NCBI GenBank assembly: GCA_947626725.1
Contig: CANQTI010000001.1
Span: forward strand, 1 to 41,151
Direction of reading: 5' to 3'
From: an uncultured Eisenbergiella sp.
Lineage (GTDB): Bacteria; Bacillota; Clostridia; Lachnospirales; Lachnospiraceae
Length of the DNA: 41,151 nt
The notes beneath the pieces are model-generated. The model was given only the letters and a program-made list of their open reading frames with translations, was not told the origin of the DNA and did no database searches. The position numbers and the translations under genes were made by a program. Positions 8,107 through 17,756 of this stretch are shown here, one piece after another (position 1 is the first letter of the stretch; every line of letters begins with the position of its first letter).

Positions 8107-8318
8107 ATCGGTTCCCCTTTCATCTTCAGACATTCTTCATGTCCCGCTCTGTTAATTGTCTTTATCCCATATTTTAAAGCATATAGCTGGCATGTTGTCT
8201 ACTAATTTTATAAAAACACTGCAGCAATATGTATCCGTATAGCGAATATCTTCTTTTCATCACCAGGCAGAATCTTCAGATGCCCCGGCGCCTTCTATTT
8301 CTGCAGCAGATTAGTAAA

Positions 8319-8348
8319 GGCACACGCCCCCTTTCGGGAGCGTGTGCC
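8319..8348 (-). terminator. Hairpin after the locus 1 binding-protein gene
   Basis: A 13-bp stem (arms 8319-8331 and 8336-8348), with one G.T wobble on the minus strand, closes a GAAA tetraloop. It lies 20 bases past the stop of the substrate-binding protein gene. The T tail is short (TTTACT), so it may be a partial terminator or a 3'-end stabiliser that lowers expression of the downstream hydrolases relative to the binding protein. Confidence 0.65.
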
Positions 8349-8368
8349 ACAGGTTCAGTCAACTGACA

Positions 8369-10117
8369 TCAGTTAGCATATTTTTCTCCGAATTCAGCCA
8401 TCTTTTCATATTCTGCTCTATACCAGTCAACGAATTCATTGATCCCCATACCTTCCGCCTTCTCTACCATTTCTTTGTACAAAGCATCAAATTCAGCCTG
8501 ATCCTTCGCAAAAACCATCTTCCAAGAATTCGTCTTAATCACATCACCTACTCTTGCGGAAATCTGTTCCATTTCATCGGTGAAAGTCGGATTCGGCACG
8601 AAGGGCCTTACGATCACGTTGCCGCGCTGGTACTGAAGCTGCAGCATATCTCCGATTCCAAAGTCCTCTTTCCACTCCTGTACCAGCTTTGTGTCCGCAG
8701 GCGCATAATCCGGTTTATCCCAATAAGAGTTGTTCATGACGCAGCCCATATCTTCGTTCACAGATTCAGCAGTGAATGCGCGGAATACGTTATTGCCTTT
8801 TCCTTTTCCCATCTTTTCGGAATCAGTATACCACTGATATCCTTCTTCTGTCACATAAGGATTGCCATTTTCATCCACATCCCAACATATTCCTTTGGGA
8901 CCATTCTGCTCAACCATCGCTGTTTCGTAATCGAATAAAAGGTTCACGACTTTCATTGCTTCCTCAGGATGTTTGGACGCCTTGCTGACGCTCACACTCC
9001 AGCCCTTGCCAACGATCTGCTTGGGAGAAAGTAAAATCTTATCCTCCGTACCTGCCAATCTTCTGAAACCGATGCCCTCATTCTGCTGTTCCGTTGTAAA
9101 GGATGTTCCCCAGTCACCGACCGCCCAATGTACTCTGCCATCTGTAACCTTCTGTGTGTAATCGTTGAAGCGCTGCGTCATGGAATCAGGATCCACCAGC
9201 CCCATCTGATTTGCCTCGAACATAAAACGCAAGAATCTCATATATGCGCTGTCCTCGTCCAGAATGGAGGAAACCTCTTCATTGTTCGTATAATCAACCT
9301 GTGCCAAATTTCCTTCCCCCTGAATATTAACACCTACCAGAGGAGCAAAAAACATGCCCAGCGTCATATATGATCTATCCCAGTCCTTAAAAAGGGAAAT
9401 TCCATAAGCCTTCTGACCATCTTCATTTGTAGGATGCGCATCCTGCATCTGCTTAATGATCGGGAGCCAGTCTTCCATGGTCTTCACTTCAGGGGATCCA
9501 AGCTCTTTGTAATAATCATAACGAATACTGATGCCACCGGTATCACCAGACTCTTCAACCGCATTTTTCAGTTCTACGCCGACTGCATAAGCCTTCCCTT
9601 GACCATTGCTCATATTGTCCGCATAATACTGCAGAGATGTCGCTGCATTCTTATATAGGTTCGGAACCAATTCCTTATAATCGTCATATGCGAGCAACAT
9701 ATCACCGGTTACCGCGTTGATGACCTGCTTATCATCTTTAAATACAACTAGATCCGGCAGTTCACCGCTGGCCATCAGCGCTTGCAGCTTCTGTTCACCC
9801 TGATCGCCGGTAGGCAAAAATTCCAGTTCCACTCCAACCTGTTCTTTGATGTAATCATTGAACCATCCGGTAATAACACCAGATTCATTCGCAGGCATAT
9901 CCAGGATCTGCAGTCTTAATACATCTCCCTCTGCGGCTGTCACATTTTCTTCTCCAGTTTCCGCAGCTGCCGCATCTCCTGCGTCATCTTCCCCTGTCGC
10001 TTTGGACTCATCCTTAGGCGCTTCACTGGCCGCCGGTGCTGAGCTGCCGCCGCAAGCGGTCAATGCTGCCGCTGCCATCGTCAGGGACAACAGTGTTGCC
10101 AAAACTCTTTTTTTCAT
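8369..10117 (-). CDS. Extracellular sugar-binding lipoprotein (locus 1 ABC transporter)
   Basis: About 582 aa. It starts with a lipoprotein signal: MKKR, a hydrophobic stretch, then the lipobox LTAC, followed by a 50-residue Ala/Glu/Asp-rich linker. The body resembles the large LplA/YtcQ-type solute-binding proteins that deliver oligosaccharides to LplB/YtcP permeases. It would be anchored outside the membrane. ATG 10117 is preferred to the upstream ATG 10135, because GGAGGG lies within that upstream segment at a workable distance and the signal peptide begins here. It comes after the two permease genes and before a 3' hairpin and the GH3 gene, so GH3/GH38 substrates are its likely ligands. 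The exact ligand cannot be read from sequence. Confidence 0.9.
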   Translation of the reverse strand: MKKRVLATLLSLTMAAAALTACGGSSAPAASEAPKDESKATGEDDAGDAAAAETGEENVTAAEGDVLRLQILDMPANESGVITGWFNDYIKEQVGVELEFLPTGDQGEQKLQALMASGELPDLVVFKDDKQVINAVTGDMLLAYDDYKELVPNLYKNAATSLQYYADNMSNGQGKAYAVGVELKNAVEESGDTGGISIRYDYYKELGSPEVKTMEDWLPIIKQMQDAHPTNEDGQKAYGISLFKDWDRSYMTLGMFFAPLVGVNIQGEGNLAQVDYTNNEEVSSILDEDSAYMRFLRFMFEANQMGLVDPDSMTQRFNDYTQKVTDGRVHWAVGDWGTSFTTEQQNEGIGFRRLAGTEDKILLSPKQIVGKGWSVSVSKASKHPEEAMKVVNLLFDYETAMVEQNGPKGICWDVDENGNPYVTEEGYQWYTDSEKMGKGKGNNVFRAFTAESVNEDMGCVMNNSYWDKPDYAPADTKLVQEWKEDFGIGDMLQLQYQRGNVIVRPFVPNPTFTDEMEQISARVGDVIKTNSWKMVFAKDQAEFDALYKEMVEKAEGMGINEFVDWYRAEYEKMAEFGEKYAN

Positions 10118-10184
10118 TTTGCATATACCCTCCATTTTTTTATTATTTTACACTGATGTGTAAAATTCACTTTGATCTATCAAA

Positions 10185-11087
10185 TTATCCCTTTACTGCG
10201 CCTATCATAATGCCGCCTACAAAATATTTCTGGAAAAACGGATAAACGCAAAGAATCGGTATTACCACCACCATGGAAACCGTCATTTTAATAGATGTCG
10301 GCGTCAAAAGTTTAGAAACATCTACCAATAGCCCTTCTGAAGCCATTGACATAAGCATGTCCGCTAAGGAAGAGGCTTCATTCAAATACTGATACAGCAC
10401 ATACTGCAGCGTGAACAGCCTGCTGTCAGTCATTAAAAACACCGTATCCATAAAAGAATTCCAGTTCCCAACCGCTGAGAAAATAACCAATGTCGCCAGG
10501 ATCGGTTTGGACAACGGCACAATAATCCTTGTATAACGAATCAGGTAGCCCGCCCCGTCCAGCTCCGCCGACTCCTCCATAGAATCCGGAATGCTTTCAC
10601 AATACGTTTTAAACAGCATAAGTGAAAACGGAGACACAATGCCCGGCAAAATGTACGCCAGAAAATTGTTCGTCAAATGCAGGTTCTTCATGGTAATAAA
10701 CCATGGAATAATCCCTGCGTTAAAGTACATCGTAATAACAACAAATCTATACCACACCTTACGCAGCCAAAGTTCTTTCCTCGTTAAAGCATACCCCAAA
10801 AAGGATGTCCCGACCGTAGAACAAATCGTACCGATCACGGTCCTCGCTAACGTCACAATTACTGCAGATCCGAAACCGTTTATCTTCAGGATCTCAAGGT
10901 AATTATCAAAATGAATTCCTTTGGGCAACCAGACGATCAGACCCTTTGCTACCAAATCGTTATCGCTGATCGTATTAATGAACAGGTAATAAAATGGCAA
11001 AACACAAATCAGTGTAAAGAATCCGAAAAATGCGTAATTGAAAATGTTAAAAATGACATCTTTTGGCGATAATTTTTTCCTCTTCAT
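10185..11087 (-). CDS. Carbohydrate ABC transporter permease, YtcP family
   Basis: A 300-aa membrane protein of the CUT1 sugar-import class. The N-terminal basic segment is followed by six predicted transmembrane stretches. The cytoplasmic EAA loop is seen as ESAELDGAGYLIRYTRIIVP, which contacts the ATPase. The C-terminus, with YPFFQKYFVGGIMIGAVKG, is typical of YtcP proteins. The start is ATG 11087, because GGAGGAA lies five bases before it and the upstream in-frame ATG 11099 lacks a site. It pairs with the LplB-type permease encoded 141 bp upstream. No ATPase gene is nearby, so a shared MsmX/MsmK-type ATPase elsewhere is inferred. Confidence 0.92.
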   Translation of the reverse strand: MKRKKLSPKDVIFNIFNYAFFGFFTLICVLPFYYLFINTISDNDLVAKGLIVWLPKGIHFDNYLEILKINGFGSAVIVTLARTVIGTICSTVGTSFLGYALTRKELWLRKVWYRFVVITMYFNAGIIPWFITMKNLHLTNNFLAYILPGIVSPFSLMLFKTYCESIPDSMEESAELDGAGYLIRYTRIIVPLSKPILATLVIFSAVGNWNSFMDTVFLMTDSRLFTLQYVLYQYLNEASSLADMLMSMASEGLLVDVSKLLTPTSIKMTVSMVVVIPILCVYPFFQKYFVGGIMIGAVKG

Positions 11088-11228
11088 CTTTTCCTCCATG
11101 CCGCGAAGGTATGTGAATCGACAAACCTGCCGTTTAGTGCTGCGTTTCTATATTTCACAGCGCTTACGGCTTAAAACGAAGCTTTGAAGCGCAGGCAATC
11201 GGGGATATTTTTCAATCTCTCATACCTG

Positions 11229-12161
11229 TCAGAATACGCTCTCGTCCCTCACCAATCTTGACATTTGATTCGAAACAAACAGCAGCGTCACACTCACAAT
11301 GGATTTCAGAATACTGACGGCAGTGGAATAAGAATAGTTAATTCCCACCATACCCTGATTGTACACATATAAATCTAATACCTCGATATGTTCCTTATTC
11401 ATAGCATTCTGGAATACAAAATACTGATCAATACCGTTGCTGATCATATTCCCGATAGAGAGAATCAACAACACGAAAAAGGTGGGAAGTAAGCCTGGAA
11501 TCGTCACATATCGCATCTTCTGGAAACGGTTGGCCCCATCCACCTCCGCTGCCTCATATTGTTCCTGATCAATGCCTGAGATCGCGGCTATATAGACGAT
11601 AGCGCTCCAGCCCAGTCCCTTCCACTGCCCCCATAGCCACATCTTCATCCAGATATGATCCGGGGATGCCAAAAAGTTGATCCCCTGATCTATAATTCCC
11701 ATGTTGATCAACACCTTATTGACAAAACCGTCATTCACGGAAAACATCGCATAAGCAACCGCATATACCAAAACCCAGCTAATGAAATTCGGAATCGTCG
11801 TAAGCGTCTGGGACAACTTCTTGAATGGCATGCACTTAATTTCCGAAAGGAAAATTGCAAACAGCATCGGCAGCGGAGAAGTGAGCATGCCGATCAGATT
11901 CATGCCCAAAGTATTTTTCAAAACTCTGATAACATCACTCAGATAGTAGGTATCCTGTACAATTCTTTTAAAATTGTCGAATCCCATAAATTTATTTTTA
12001 AATAGCGGTACGCCAGGTCGATAGTCAAACAATGCGTAAATCCAACCATACAACGGCAAATAGGAAAACAAAAATACCAGAACCAGCAGCGGCATTATCA
12101 ACAAAAAGAGTCGGAATCCGCTGGTTTTATAAAACGGCTTCTTCTTCGTCTGAATGGTCAT
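11229..12161 (-). CDS. Carbohydrate ABC transporter permease, LplB family
   Basis: A 310-aa inner-membrane permease. A short basic N-terminus leads to a first helix with the FSYLPLYGWIYAL signature of LplB proteins. The EAA loop reads EQYEAAEVDGANRFQKMRYV, followed by TIPGLLPT. It is the first gene of locus 1. ATG 12161 has AAGGA about ten bases upstream and lies about 50 bp from a consensus promoter (12219-12247). With the YtcP-type partner it forms the membrane channel for an oligosaccharide importer. The gene order permease, permease, binding protein and then glycosidases supports import and intracellular hydrolysis. Confidence 0.92.
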   Translation of the reverse strand: MTIQTKKKPFYKTSGFRLFLLIMPLLVLVFLFSYLPLYGWIYALFDYRPGVPLFKNKFMGFDNFKRIVQDTYYLSDVIRVLKNTLGMNLIGMLTSPLPMLFAIFLSEIKCMPFKKLSQTLTTIPNFISWVLVYAVAYAMFSVNDGFVNKVLINMGIIDQGINFLASPDHIWMKMWLWGQWKGLGWSAIVYIAAISGIDQEQYEAAEVDGANRFQKMRYVTIPGLLPTFFVLLILSIGNMISNGIDQYFVFQNAMNKEHIEVLDLYVYNQGMVGINYSYSTAVSILKSIVSVTLLFVSNQMSRLVRDESVF

Positions 12162-12218
12162 TCATAATCATTCCTTTCTTTTGATTCTTCCGATCGCTTT
12201 TTCATTTTGATATACCTT

Positions 12219-12247
12219 ATAATATCATTTTGCACTTGATATGTCAA
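12219..12247 (-). promoter_or_regulatory. Promoter of the locus 1 transporter operon
   Basis: On the minus strand TTGACA (12242-12247), a 17-bp spacer and TATTAT (12219-12224) are present, with TG one base before the -10 (extended -10). The -35 overlaps the near-palindrome TTGATATGTCAA (12236-12247), a candidate operator. Confidence 0.75.
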
Positions 12248-12370
12248 CATAGTAGTTGATCATTTTTTCAAATTTGTTTAAATTATACCATTTATATATT
12301 TAAAATTTATGTATTATGCTGTATTCCAAATAATGTGATCTATTTTGCCCCCCCCAATTTGATATGTCAT
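12236..12370. promoter_or_regulatory. Two copies of a TTGATATGTCAA box (candidate operators)
   Basis: TTGATATGTCAA (12236-12247) and TTGATATGTCAT (12359-12370) differ by one base and lie 123 bp apart in the AT-rich region upstream of locus 1. The first is symmetric at 10 of 12 positions and covers the -35. The spacing would allow cooperative binding or looping by a LacI- or AraC-type regulator. A run of eight C residues (12348-12355) abuts the distal copy. Confidence 0.45.
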
Positions 12371-12382
12371 TATATATCCTTA

Positions 12383-12514
12383 CTATTTAGACAATGCCCG
12401 TATTCCTCTGCGATAATACATCTCCGGTTTTAAAATAATTTTATTTTCAATAACAATCATATAAACACAGCCCAACGCCCCGTTGCTATTCTGAATCAAC
12501 ATCTGCAGGATCAT
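12383..12514 (-). CDS. Possible 43-aa ORF between loci 1 and 2, unknown
   Basis: A minus-strand ATG (12514) has a purine-rich GGGGGAGA about seven bases upstream. The frame runs 43 codons and reads like an ordinary protein fragment, with a hydrophobic VYMIVIENKIIL stretch. It sits between the GH2 terminator and the locus 1 promoter. I do not recognise it. It could be the remnant of a lost gene or chance. The rest of 12162-12657 holds only the promoter, operator and terminator signals listed. Confidence 0.2.
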   Translation of the reverse strand: MILQMLIQNSNGALGCVYMIVIENKIILKPEMYYRRGIRALSK

Positions 12515-12540
12515 AGCGTGTCTCCCCCGCTTGAACAGCA

Positions 12541-12581
12541 AAAAGTACGGGGCAGACTTTATTGCCTTTCCCCGCACTTTT
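12541..12581. terminator. Terminator after the GH2 gene, bidirectional in form
   Basis: A 12-bp stem, AAAAGTACGGGG / CCCCGCACTTTT (12541-12552 and 12570-12581; one wobble), has a 17-nt loop. A- and T-rich ends give a T run in both directions. It lies about 80 bp past the stop of the GH2 gene and closes the locus 2 operon. Confidence 0.75.
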
Positions 12582-12657
12582 TGCTGATGTATATTTTAGG
12601 AAGCTTTTTTTGTTTTACCCTGCTTTATCTCGCTGTTCCCGTCAGTGAACCTGCCGT

Positions 12658-15600
12658 TCATCCTGCCGCTTCCGCCGTAAAGTCAAAATCCAGCCAAAAG
12701 TTCCTGTCTGTGACATTATACTTTTCTCCTGTACCGCCCGTACCGCTGTTCCTGGCACAGATAAGAAGCTGTGTGGAGTCCTCCGGTGTCAGCTCGTAAG
12801 CATGCTTCGCCGCATCCAGCTGCTCAATGGAATAGTGCAGCGCGGAAAACTCCATTTCCTCCTTGGCCCGAAAACAGACCCGATCTGTTCCATCGGTAAG
12901 TGACACCCATTTCACCTGCAAATGGTTTCCGCACTCCTGGGGCACCAGATAAGGCTCATACTCTTCCGACACCGTGCTTTTCCAAATTCCCATTCGGGCG
13001 TGTTCTTTCATATCCGAATAGCACTCTTTCGGGCCCATCCCCAGATATTCCAGTTCTTCCATTTCCGGACGCAATACAAAGCGCATGCCAAAACGGGGGA
13101 TATCCTTAATCTCAACTTCCTCCCAATTGGTCGTATCCAGTCCCTTGAACCGCGCATTGCGCACCGCGAATACACTGACCTTGACCCCATTCGAAGAAAA
13201 CCGATAGGTAAGTTCCGCATCCATCACCGGTATTCTGGAATTCGCCCCCAGCTTGCCTTTGATTGTGACTGTCCAATCCAGGCCCTCCTGTTTGATCGTA
13301 TGCTCCCGCGGCGAGAAAAAGGTTTTGTGGAGGTGTTCCCTCTCCCACATGGCACGTTTTCCCTCATCGCTGCCCGTCAATGCCCGCCAGATCACCAGAT
13401 CCGCCGGACGGACCAGAAGCTCCCGCCCCTTTACTTTGATGGAAGAAAGCAGCCCATAAGACAAGTCGATGGTAAACTCATACGCTCCCGCAAAGATGCG
13501 CACATAGCGTCTGTCTTCCTCAAGCCTGCCTGCCTCCTTCGGCGCCTCTTGGCGCAAAAGCAGTGTGGTTGGCAGTGCAAACTGCGCCCAGGCCACATTG
13601 TGTCCCTTCTTCGCCCAATCCCGGTCTTCGGCCAAATCCGCATAAAGCTCCAGATAAGCGCACTCCGCCGCTTCTGTCGGTATCTCATAATCGATTTTCA
13701 CGCGCGCCATATCATGGGGCGCACAGGCAACAGAAAACGTCCCTTCTTCTGCCGCCTCCCGATCCCTTCGGACACAGTAACGGAAAGAGAGCTCTGACAG
13801 ATCCGTAAAATCATATCTGTTTTCAAACGTAAAAAGCCCTTCCCGAATATCCACGCACCGGATCTTGACCGGTTCCAGCACCTTTTTATATGTCAAAAGG
13901 CCGCTGGAAGGACGCCTGTCCGGATACACCAGTCCATCAAGGCAATAGCTCCCGTCATGGGGAAATTCCCCGTGATCCCCTCCATATAAGTACCCGATCC
14001 TGCCATCCGAAAACCGCTTCTCCACCGCGTGATCGCTCCATTCCCAGACGCAGCCGCCGATCAGCCTGGGATAACGATAGAACATATCCCAATAATCCGC
14101 CAGTCCGCCCGGACCGAGTCCGAAGGTATTTCCATACTCCACCAGAAGATAGGGGCGCTTATCATATTCCATCTTCGCCTGTACTTCCAAATATTCCACG
14201 CTGGTATACATCCGGCTGACGATATCCAGACTGGGATGAAAAGGAAACTGCCCGGCACCGTATTCCATATTCGGAAAAACGGCCCGCTCATACTGGACCA
14301 GCCGGGTGGCATCCCTCTGTTTCGTCCAATTTGCCATCTCTACATGATTTCTCCCGAATTGCCCTTCATTTCCCAAAGACCAGACGATCACGCTGGGGGC
14401 GTTCTTATCCCGTTCCACCATGCGCTGTATCCGATCCATATAGAAAGCATTCCAGGCCGGATTATCCGCGATCTCCGCGATGCAGGGACCCTTTCCATGG
14501 ACGGCAAATATTACCCCATGCGTCTCCTGGTCGCATTCATCCATCACATAAATCCCGTATCGGTCGCATAATTCAAGAAAAACCGGATGATTCGGATAAT
14601 GGGAGGTGCGCACGCAGTTGATATTATGCTGCTTCATCATGAGCAAATCCCGGCACATATCCTCTTTCGTGACGCAGTAGCCGTATTTCGGATGGGAATC
14701 ATGACGGTTCACCCCCTTGATTTTGACGGAAACGCCGTTCACAAGAAGCTCTCCCTCTTTTGAAGCAGAAACCGTGCGGAACCCCACTTTCTTATAAATA
14801 AACTCGCCATTGCATTCCACCAGCACCCCATAGAGATTCGGCTTTTCCGCCGACCAGAGCAGCGGGACTTCTGCCAGCTCCAGCCGCTCCTCCCCCGCCG
14901 CGGCTTCTTCCGCCGTACCGTTGGCGCACTCCGCAGGCGCTTTTCCCGCGATGCCTGCCGCTTTTTCTTTCATCGCCGCCCGTTTCCCGTCCGGTCCATA
15001 AACCTCCACACGGCAGGGCAGCTCTTCCCCCACAAAGGTGGCCTCCACACGGATCTTCCCTTCCGTCTCTGTGTGGATATAAAGATCCCGGATATGTTCC
15101 TTGGGACGTTCCAGCAGATAGACATCCCGGAAAATACCGTGGAAGCGGAAAAAGTCCTGATCCTCCATATAACTTCCTGCGTTATAAGTATACACGCAGA
15201 CTGTCACCCGGTTGGCACCGGGATGCACATAAGGTGTGATATCAAACTCCGCCTGCATGTGAGAAACACGGCTCATCCCCACATAGCGGTTGTTCACGTA
15301 CAATTCAAAATAACTGCTGACGCCCTCGAAAATCAGATACAGGCTCCGCACCTGCTCCAGCATAAAGGTTCTGCTATAGATTCCCACAGGATTGTGCACC
15401 GGTGCATAGGGCGGGTCATAGGGAAACGGATAATTGATATTCGTGTACTGAATCTGTCCATATCCGTAGCATTCCCAACAGGACGGCACCGGAATCTCAT
15501 CCGGATATTCCGCCGCGCCAATATCGTCCGGCAAATCCAGCGGGCTTTCCAGATAGCAAAACTGCCAGGTCCCATTCAGGGATCGATACTGGCCAGACAT

Positions 15601-15708
15601 TTCTCCATCCCAATGAAGGGCTTCTTCCTTATCCGCAAACGGAATATAATACGCCCGCTGCGGCTCCCTGTTTTCGGACACGATTGATAAGTCATTATAT
15701 TTTTCCAT
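12658..15708 (-). CDS. GH2 beta-galactosidase (LacZ type)
   Basis: 1,016 aa, the usual length for a five-domain LacZ. Retaining hydrolysis of terminal beta-galactosides is expected. The N-terminal sugar-binding domain (about 30-200) contains VPSCWE..GYG and P..NPVGIYSR. Next comes a beta-sandwich with a low-complexity Ala/Glu-rich insert (about 245-275), then the TIM barrel. There RTSHYPNHP, WSLGNEG (acid/base Glu448) and YLLVEYG (nucleophile Glu524) are intact. The C-terminal beta-galactosidase small-chain domain ends near the stop. ATG 15708 has AAGGA about ten bases upstream. There is no signal peptide, so it is cytoplasmic. It is the last gene of the locus 2 operon, 21 bp after the DUF5107 gene, so it probably removes galactose from imported oligosaccharides. 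Confidence 0.95.
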   Translation of the reverse strand: MEKYNDLSIVSENREPQRAYYIPFADKEEALHWDGEMSGQYRSLNGTWQFCYLESPLDLPDDIGAAEYPDEIPVPSCWECYGYGQIQYTNINYPFPYDPPYAPVHNPVGIYSRTFMLEQVRSLYLIFEGVSSYFELYVNNRYVGMSRVSHMQAEFDITPYVHPGANRVTVCVYTYNAGSYMEDQDFFRFHGIFRDVYLLERPKEHIRDLYIHTETEGKIRVEATFVGEELPCRVEVYGPDGKRAAMKEKAAGIAGKAPAECANGTAEEAAAGEERLELAEVPLLWSAEKPNLYGVLVECNGEFIYKKVGFRTVSASKEGELLVNGVSVKIKGVNRHDSHPKYGYCVTKEDMCRDLLMMKQHNINCVRTSHYPNHPVFLELCDRYGIYVMDECDQETHGVIFAVHGKGPCIAEIADNPAWNAFYMDRIQRMVERDKNAPSVIVWSLGNEGQFGRNHVEMANWTKQRDATRLVQYERAVFPNMEYGAGQFPFHPSLDIVSRMYTSVEYLEVQAKMEYDKRPYLLVEYGNTFGLGPGGLADYWDMFYRYPRLIGGCVWEWSDHAVEKRFSDGRIGYLYGGDHGEFPHDGSYCLDGLVYPDRRPSSGLLTYKKVLEPVKIRCVDIREGLFTFENRYDFTDLSELSFRYCVRRDREAAEEGTFSVACAPHDMARVKIDYEIPTEAAECAYLELYADLAEDRDWAKKGHNVAWAQFALPTTLLLRQEAPKEAGRLEEDRRYVRIFAGAYEFTIDLSYGLLSSIKVKGRELLVRPADLVIWRALTGSDEGKRAMWEREHLHKTFFSPREHTIKQEGLDWTVTIKGKLGANSRIPVMDAELTYRFSSNGVKVSVFAVRNARFKGLDTTNWEEVEIKDIPRFGMRFVLRPEMEELEYLGMGPKECYSDMKEHARMGIWKSTVSEEYEPYLVPQECGNHLQVKWVSLTDGTDRVCFRAKEEMEFSALHYSIEQLDAAKHAYELTPEDSTQLLICARNSGTGGTGEKYNVTDRNFWLDFDFTAEAAG

Positions 15709-15729
15709 ACAGATCCATCCTTCCAGTCT

Positions 15730-17742
15730 TCAATTTTTCATCCGGAAATCAAACGCATGGGGCAGGGGCTTTGCCGCCAGAATCCGCCTCGCCAACTCCC
15801 CTTCATCCAGTTTCTTCCACTCCGGGTTTTCCTCCAGCATATGTTCCCTGTGGAAAAACACCCATAATTCAGAAAGCGTCTCTTCCCCTTCCCGCACATC
15901 TGCGGGCGCTCCGCCGCCCGCAAAATAAGCAAATACCTCGTCCCGCAGCCCAAGGTGCGCCGCCGCATCCGCATTCAGCAGACGAAGTCTGCCATTTTCC
16001 CGCATCTCCTTCGGCAACCTCCCGTAAAAATCTCTAAAGGATTCCCAGTGCTCCGCGCCGCACAGCATCTTCCCATACTCTGCCGCAATCGGCAGGACAG
16101 GCAGCAGCGCCGCCGCCCGCCCCATTTCTTCCAGGGCCTCCTCCGTTTTCCCCTGCTGCAGCCACAGCACGGCCAGATTCCGTCTCGCCCATCCATTGTC
16201 TGCCAGGCACACAGACCTGTCAAAGGCTTCTTCTGCCTTTCTCCATTCCTTCTGAGCGCAGTACAAAATCCCCAGCTGCAGCCAGGCGTGCCAATGATCC
16301 GAGCGACCGCTCTGGATACTTTCCAACAGCAGCGGAATCCATTCCTTCTGTCCCATATAGGCGGCGGGCGTTTCGTTCACCGCCTGCCCCGGAAATACCC
16401 CTTTTCCCAAAAGCATTGCCCAGGGCGCCTGATCCTCCCCAAGGGAATCCGCTTCAAACAGCGCCCATTCCTCGCCGAAATGTGCGCCTCCCTCACGCCG
16501 CATCAGCTCCAGCGCACCCCAGCCGCTCCCGCGGCGCACAGGGGATGCCGCCTGCGCCAGTTCCGCACCCAGCCGTTTCAGCTCTTCTTCCGCAAAAGCG
16601 CGAGGCAGCGCCTTTTCCAATACGTCTTCTATATGCGTGCATGCCTCTCCCCATTCCCCATGCACTTTTTTCGGATCCGCGCGCAGCATTCCGTAGGCTT
16701 CCAGCCACTCCCAGCATGCATGCGCCGGCATGGGCAGCTGTTCCATCTGCGTCTTGGCAAGTCCCGCCTGAATTTCCAGGTATGCTTTTCCGGGCCCGGA
16801 TAAGTATTCCTGCCATCGCCTTCCGCCAGGCGCCGCCCCCCACAGGAAGAGCTTACGTCCCTGGAGGCGGTCCGTAGACGTCTGCACCAATCCTTCTCCG
16901 TCTTTGTCCAGAACAGCCTCCCATTTTCTCCCACACTCCGGAATGTCGAAGAAGATGTCCATCGCATGATCCATCCGCAAGGTATAGGAACAGTCCTTCC
17001 CATCCCGCAGGGGCATTTCCTTTTTGAAAAGGCGGCGGGTATAATCGAAAAAGAATGCTTCCCTGGCGGGCGCCAGAACCCGTGTTCCTTCCGTCTCTTC
17101 CACCGCGATGTTCGACCACCAGTAAGCAGGCACTTCCTCTCCTCTGGTATTATAGAGGCGCACCCTTACGAACAGAAACCGGGCGTTTTCCGGCAGATAT
17201 GCATCCAGCTGGAAGGTAACCTGCCGGATCCGCTCCCACTCATACATCCGCAGCACAGGCGTCCCATCTTTTCTCTCCAGCACAGCTGTATGCACCGGAG
17301 AAAGCCCCAGGGGACAGTGACCCGTCATCCCCAGGTTCCACTCCACCCCGCCGGCCACCCAGGCGTTGCGCAGGGCGAGATTGGCTGGCTGGAATATCGG
17401 ATTACGGTATATCAGGTCTCGGCCGTGTTCCTTGTCATAGAGCGTCCACAGCCTGCCGCCGTACTGGGGCAGAAACTCGGCACGCAGAAAGTCGTTTTCC
17501 AGCACCGCGACTTCATATTCCCGCATCCGCAGATCTCTGTCATACTGGTCCTGCATCCGATAGGGGAGCATGTTATCCACGGTTCCGTAACCGAAATACT
17601 TCCGCTCGTCCTGCGGCACGCTTGCATCGAACCGGATTTCCCGGTGAATATCTCCTCCCATAGCAAGACCGGGGAGGGGATTTTCCCCTCCCAGTCCGGC
17701 CCCCATCATTGCGCGCCTTTCAAATATGACTGTCGTTCCCAT
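15730..17742 (-). CDS. DUF5107 and TPR-repeat protein (short form)
   Basis: 670 aa, cytoplasmic by lack of a signal. The N-terminal half is the DUF5107 beta-sandwich-like domain, with YGGRL (94-98), NAWVAGGVEWN (126-136) and WWSNIAV (208-214). These motifs are shared with the 1,088-aa paralogue at the head of locus 2. The C-terminal half has helical TPR-like repeats (about 490-600). DUF5107-TPR proteins recur in glycan-use loci; a carbohydrate-active role is likely, but the reaction is not established from this sequence. It starts 14 bp after the DUF4091 stop and ends 21 bp before GH2, so it is in the same transcript. Glu134 in the GGVEWN motif is an inferred candidate functional residue. Confidence 0.85.
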   Translation of the reverse strand: MGTTVIFERRAMMGAGLGGENPLPGLAMGGDIHREIRFDASVPQDERKYFGYGTVDNMLPYRMQDQYDRDLRMREYEVAVLENDFLRAEFLPQYGGRLWTLYDKEHGRDLIYRNPIFQPANLALRNAWVAGGVEWNLGMTGHCPLGLSPVHTAVLERKDGTPVLRMYEWERIRQVTFQLDAYLPENARFLFVRVRLYNTRGEEVPAYWWSNIAVEETEGTRVLAPAREAFFFDYTRRLFKKEMPLRDGKDCSYTLRMDHAMDIFFDIPECGRKWEAVLDKDGEGLVQTSTDRLQGRKLFLWGAAPGGRRWQEYLSGPGKAYLEIQAGLAKTQMEQLPMPAHACWEWLEAYGMLRADPKKVHGEWGEACTHIEDVLEKALPRAFAEEELKRLGAELAQAASPVRRGSGWGALELMRREGGAHFGEEWALFEADSLGEDQAPWAMLLGKGVFPGQAVNETPAAYMGQKEWIPLLLESIQSGRSDHWHAWLQLGILYCAQKEWRKAEEAFDRSVCLADNGWARRNLAVLWLQQGKTEEALEEMGRAAALLPVLPIAAEYGKMLCGAEHWESFRDFYGRLPKEMRENGRLRLLNADAAAHLGLRDEVFAYFAGGGAPADVREGEETLSELWVFFHREHMLEENPEWKKLDEGELARRILAAKPLPHAFDFRMKN

Positions 17743-17756
17743 CGCCGCTTCTCCCC

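Noticed and set aside
7303..8205. 300-codon plus-strand open frame opposite the GH3 gene
   Set aside because: No recognisable domain and no ribosome binding site; the GH3 motifs on the other strand are intact.
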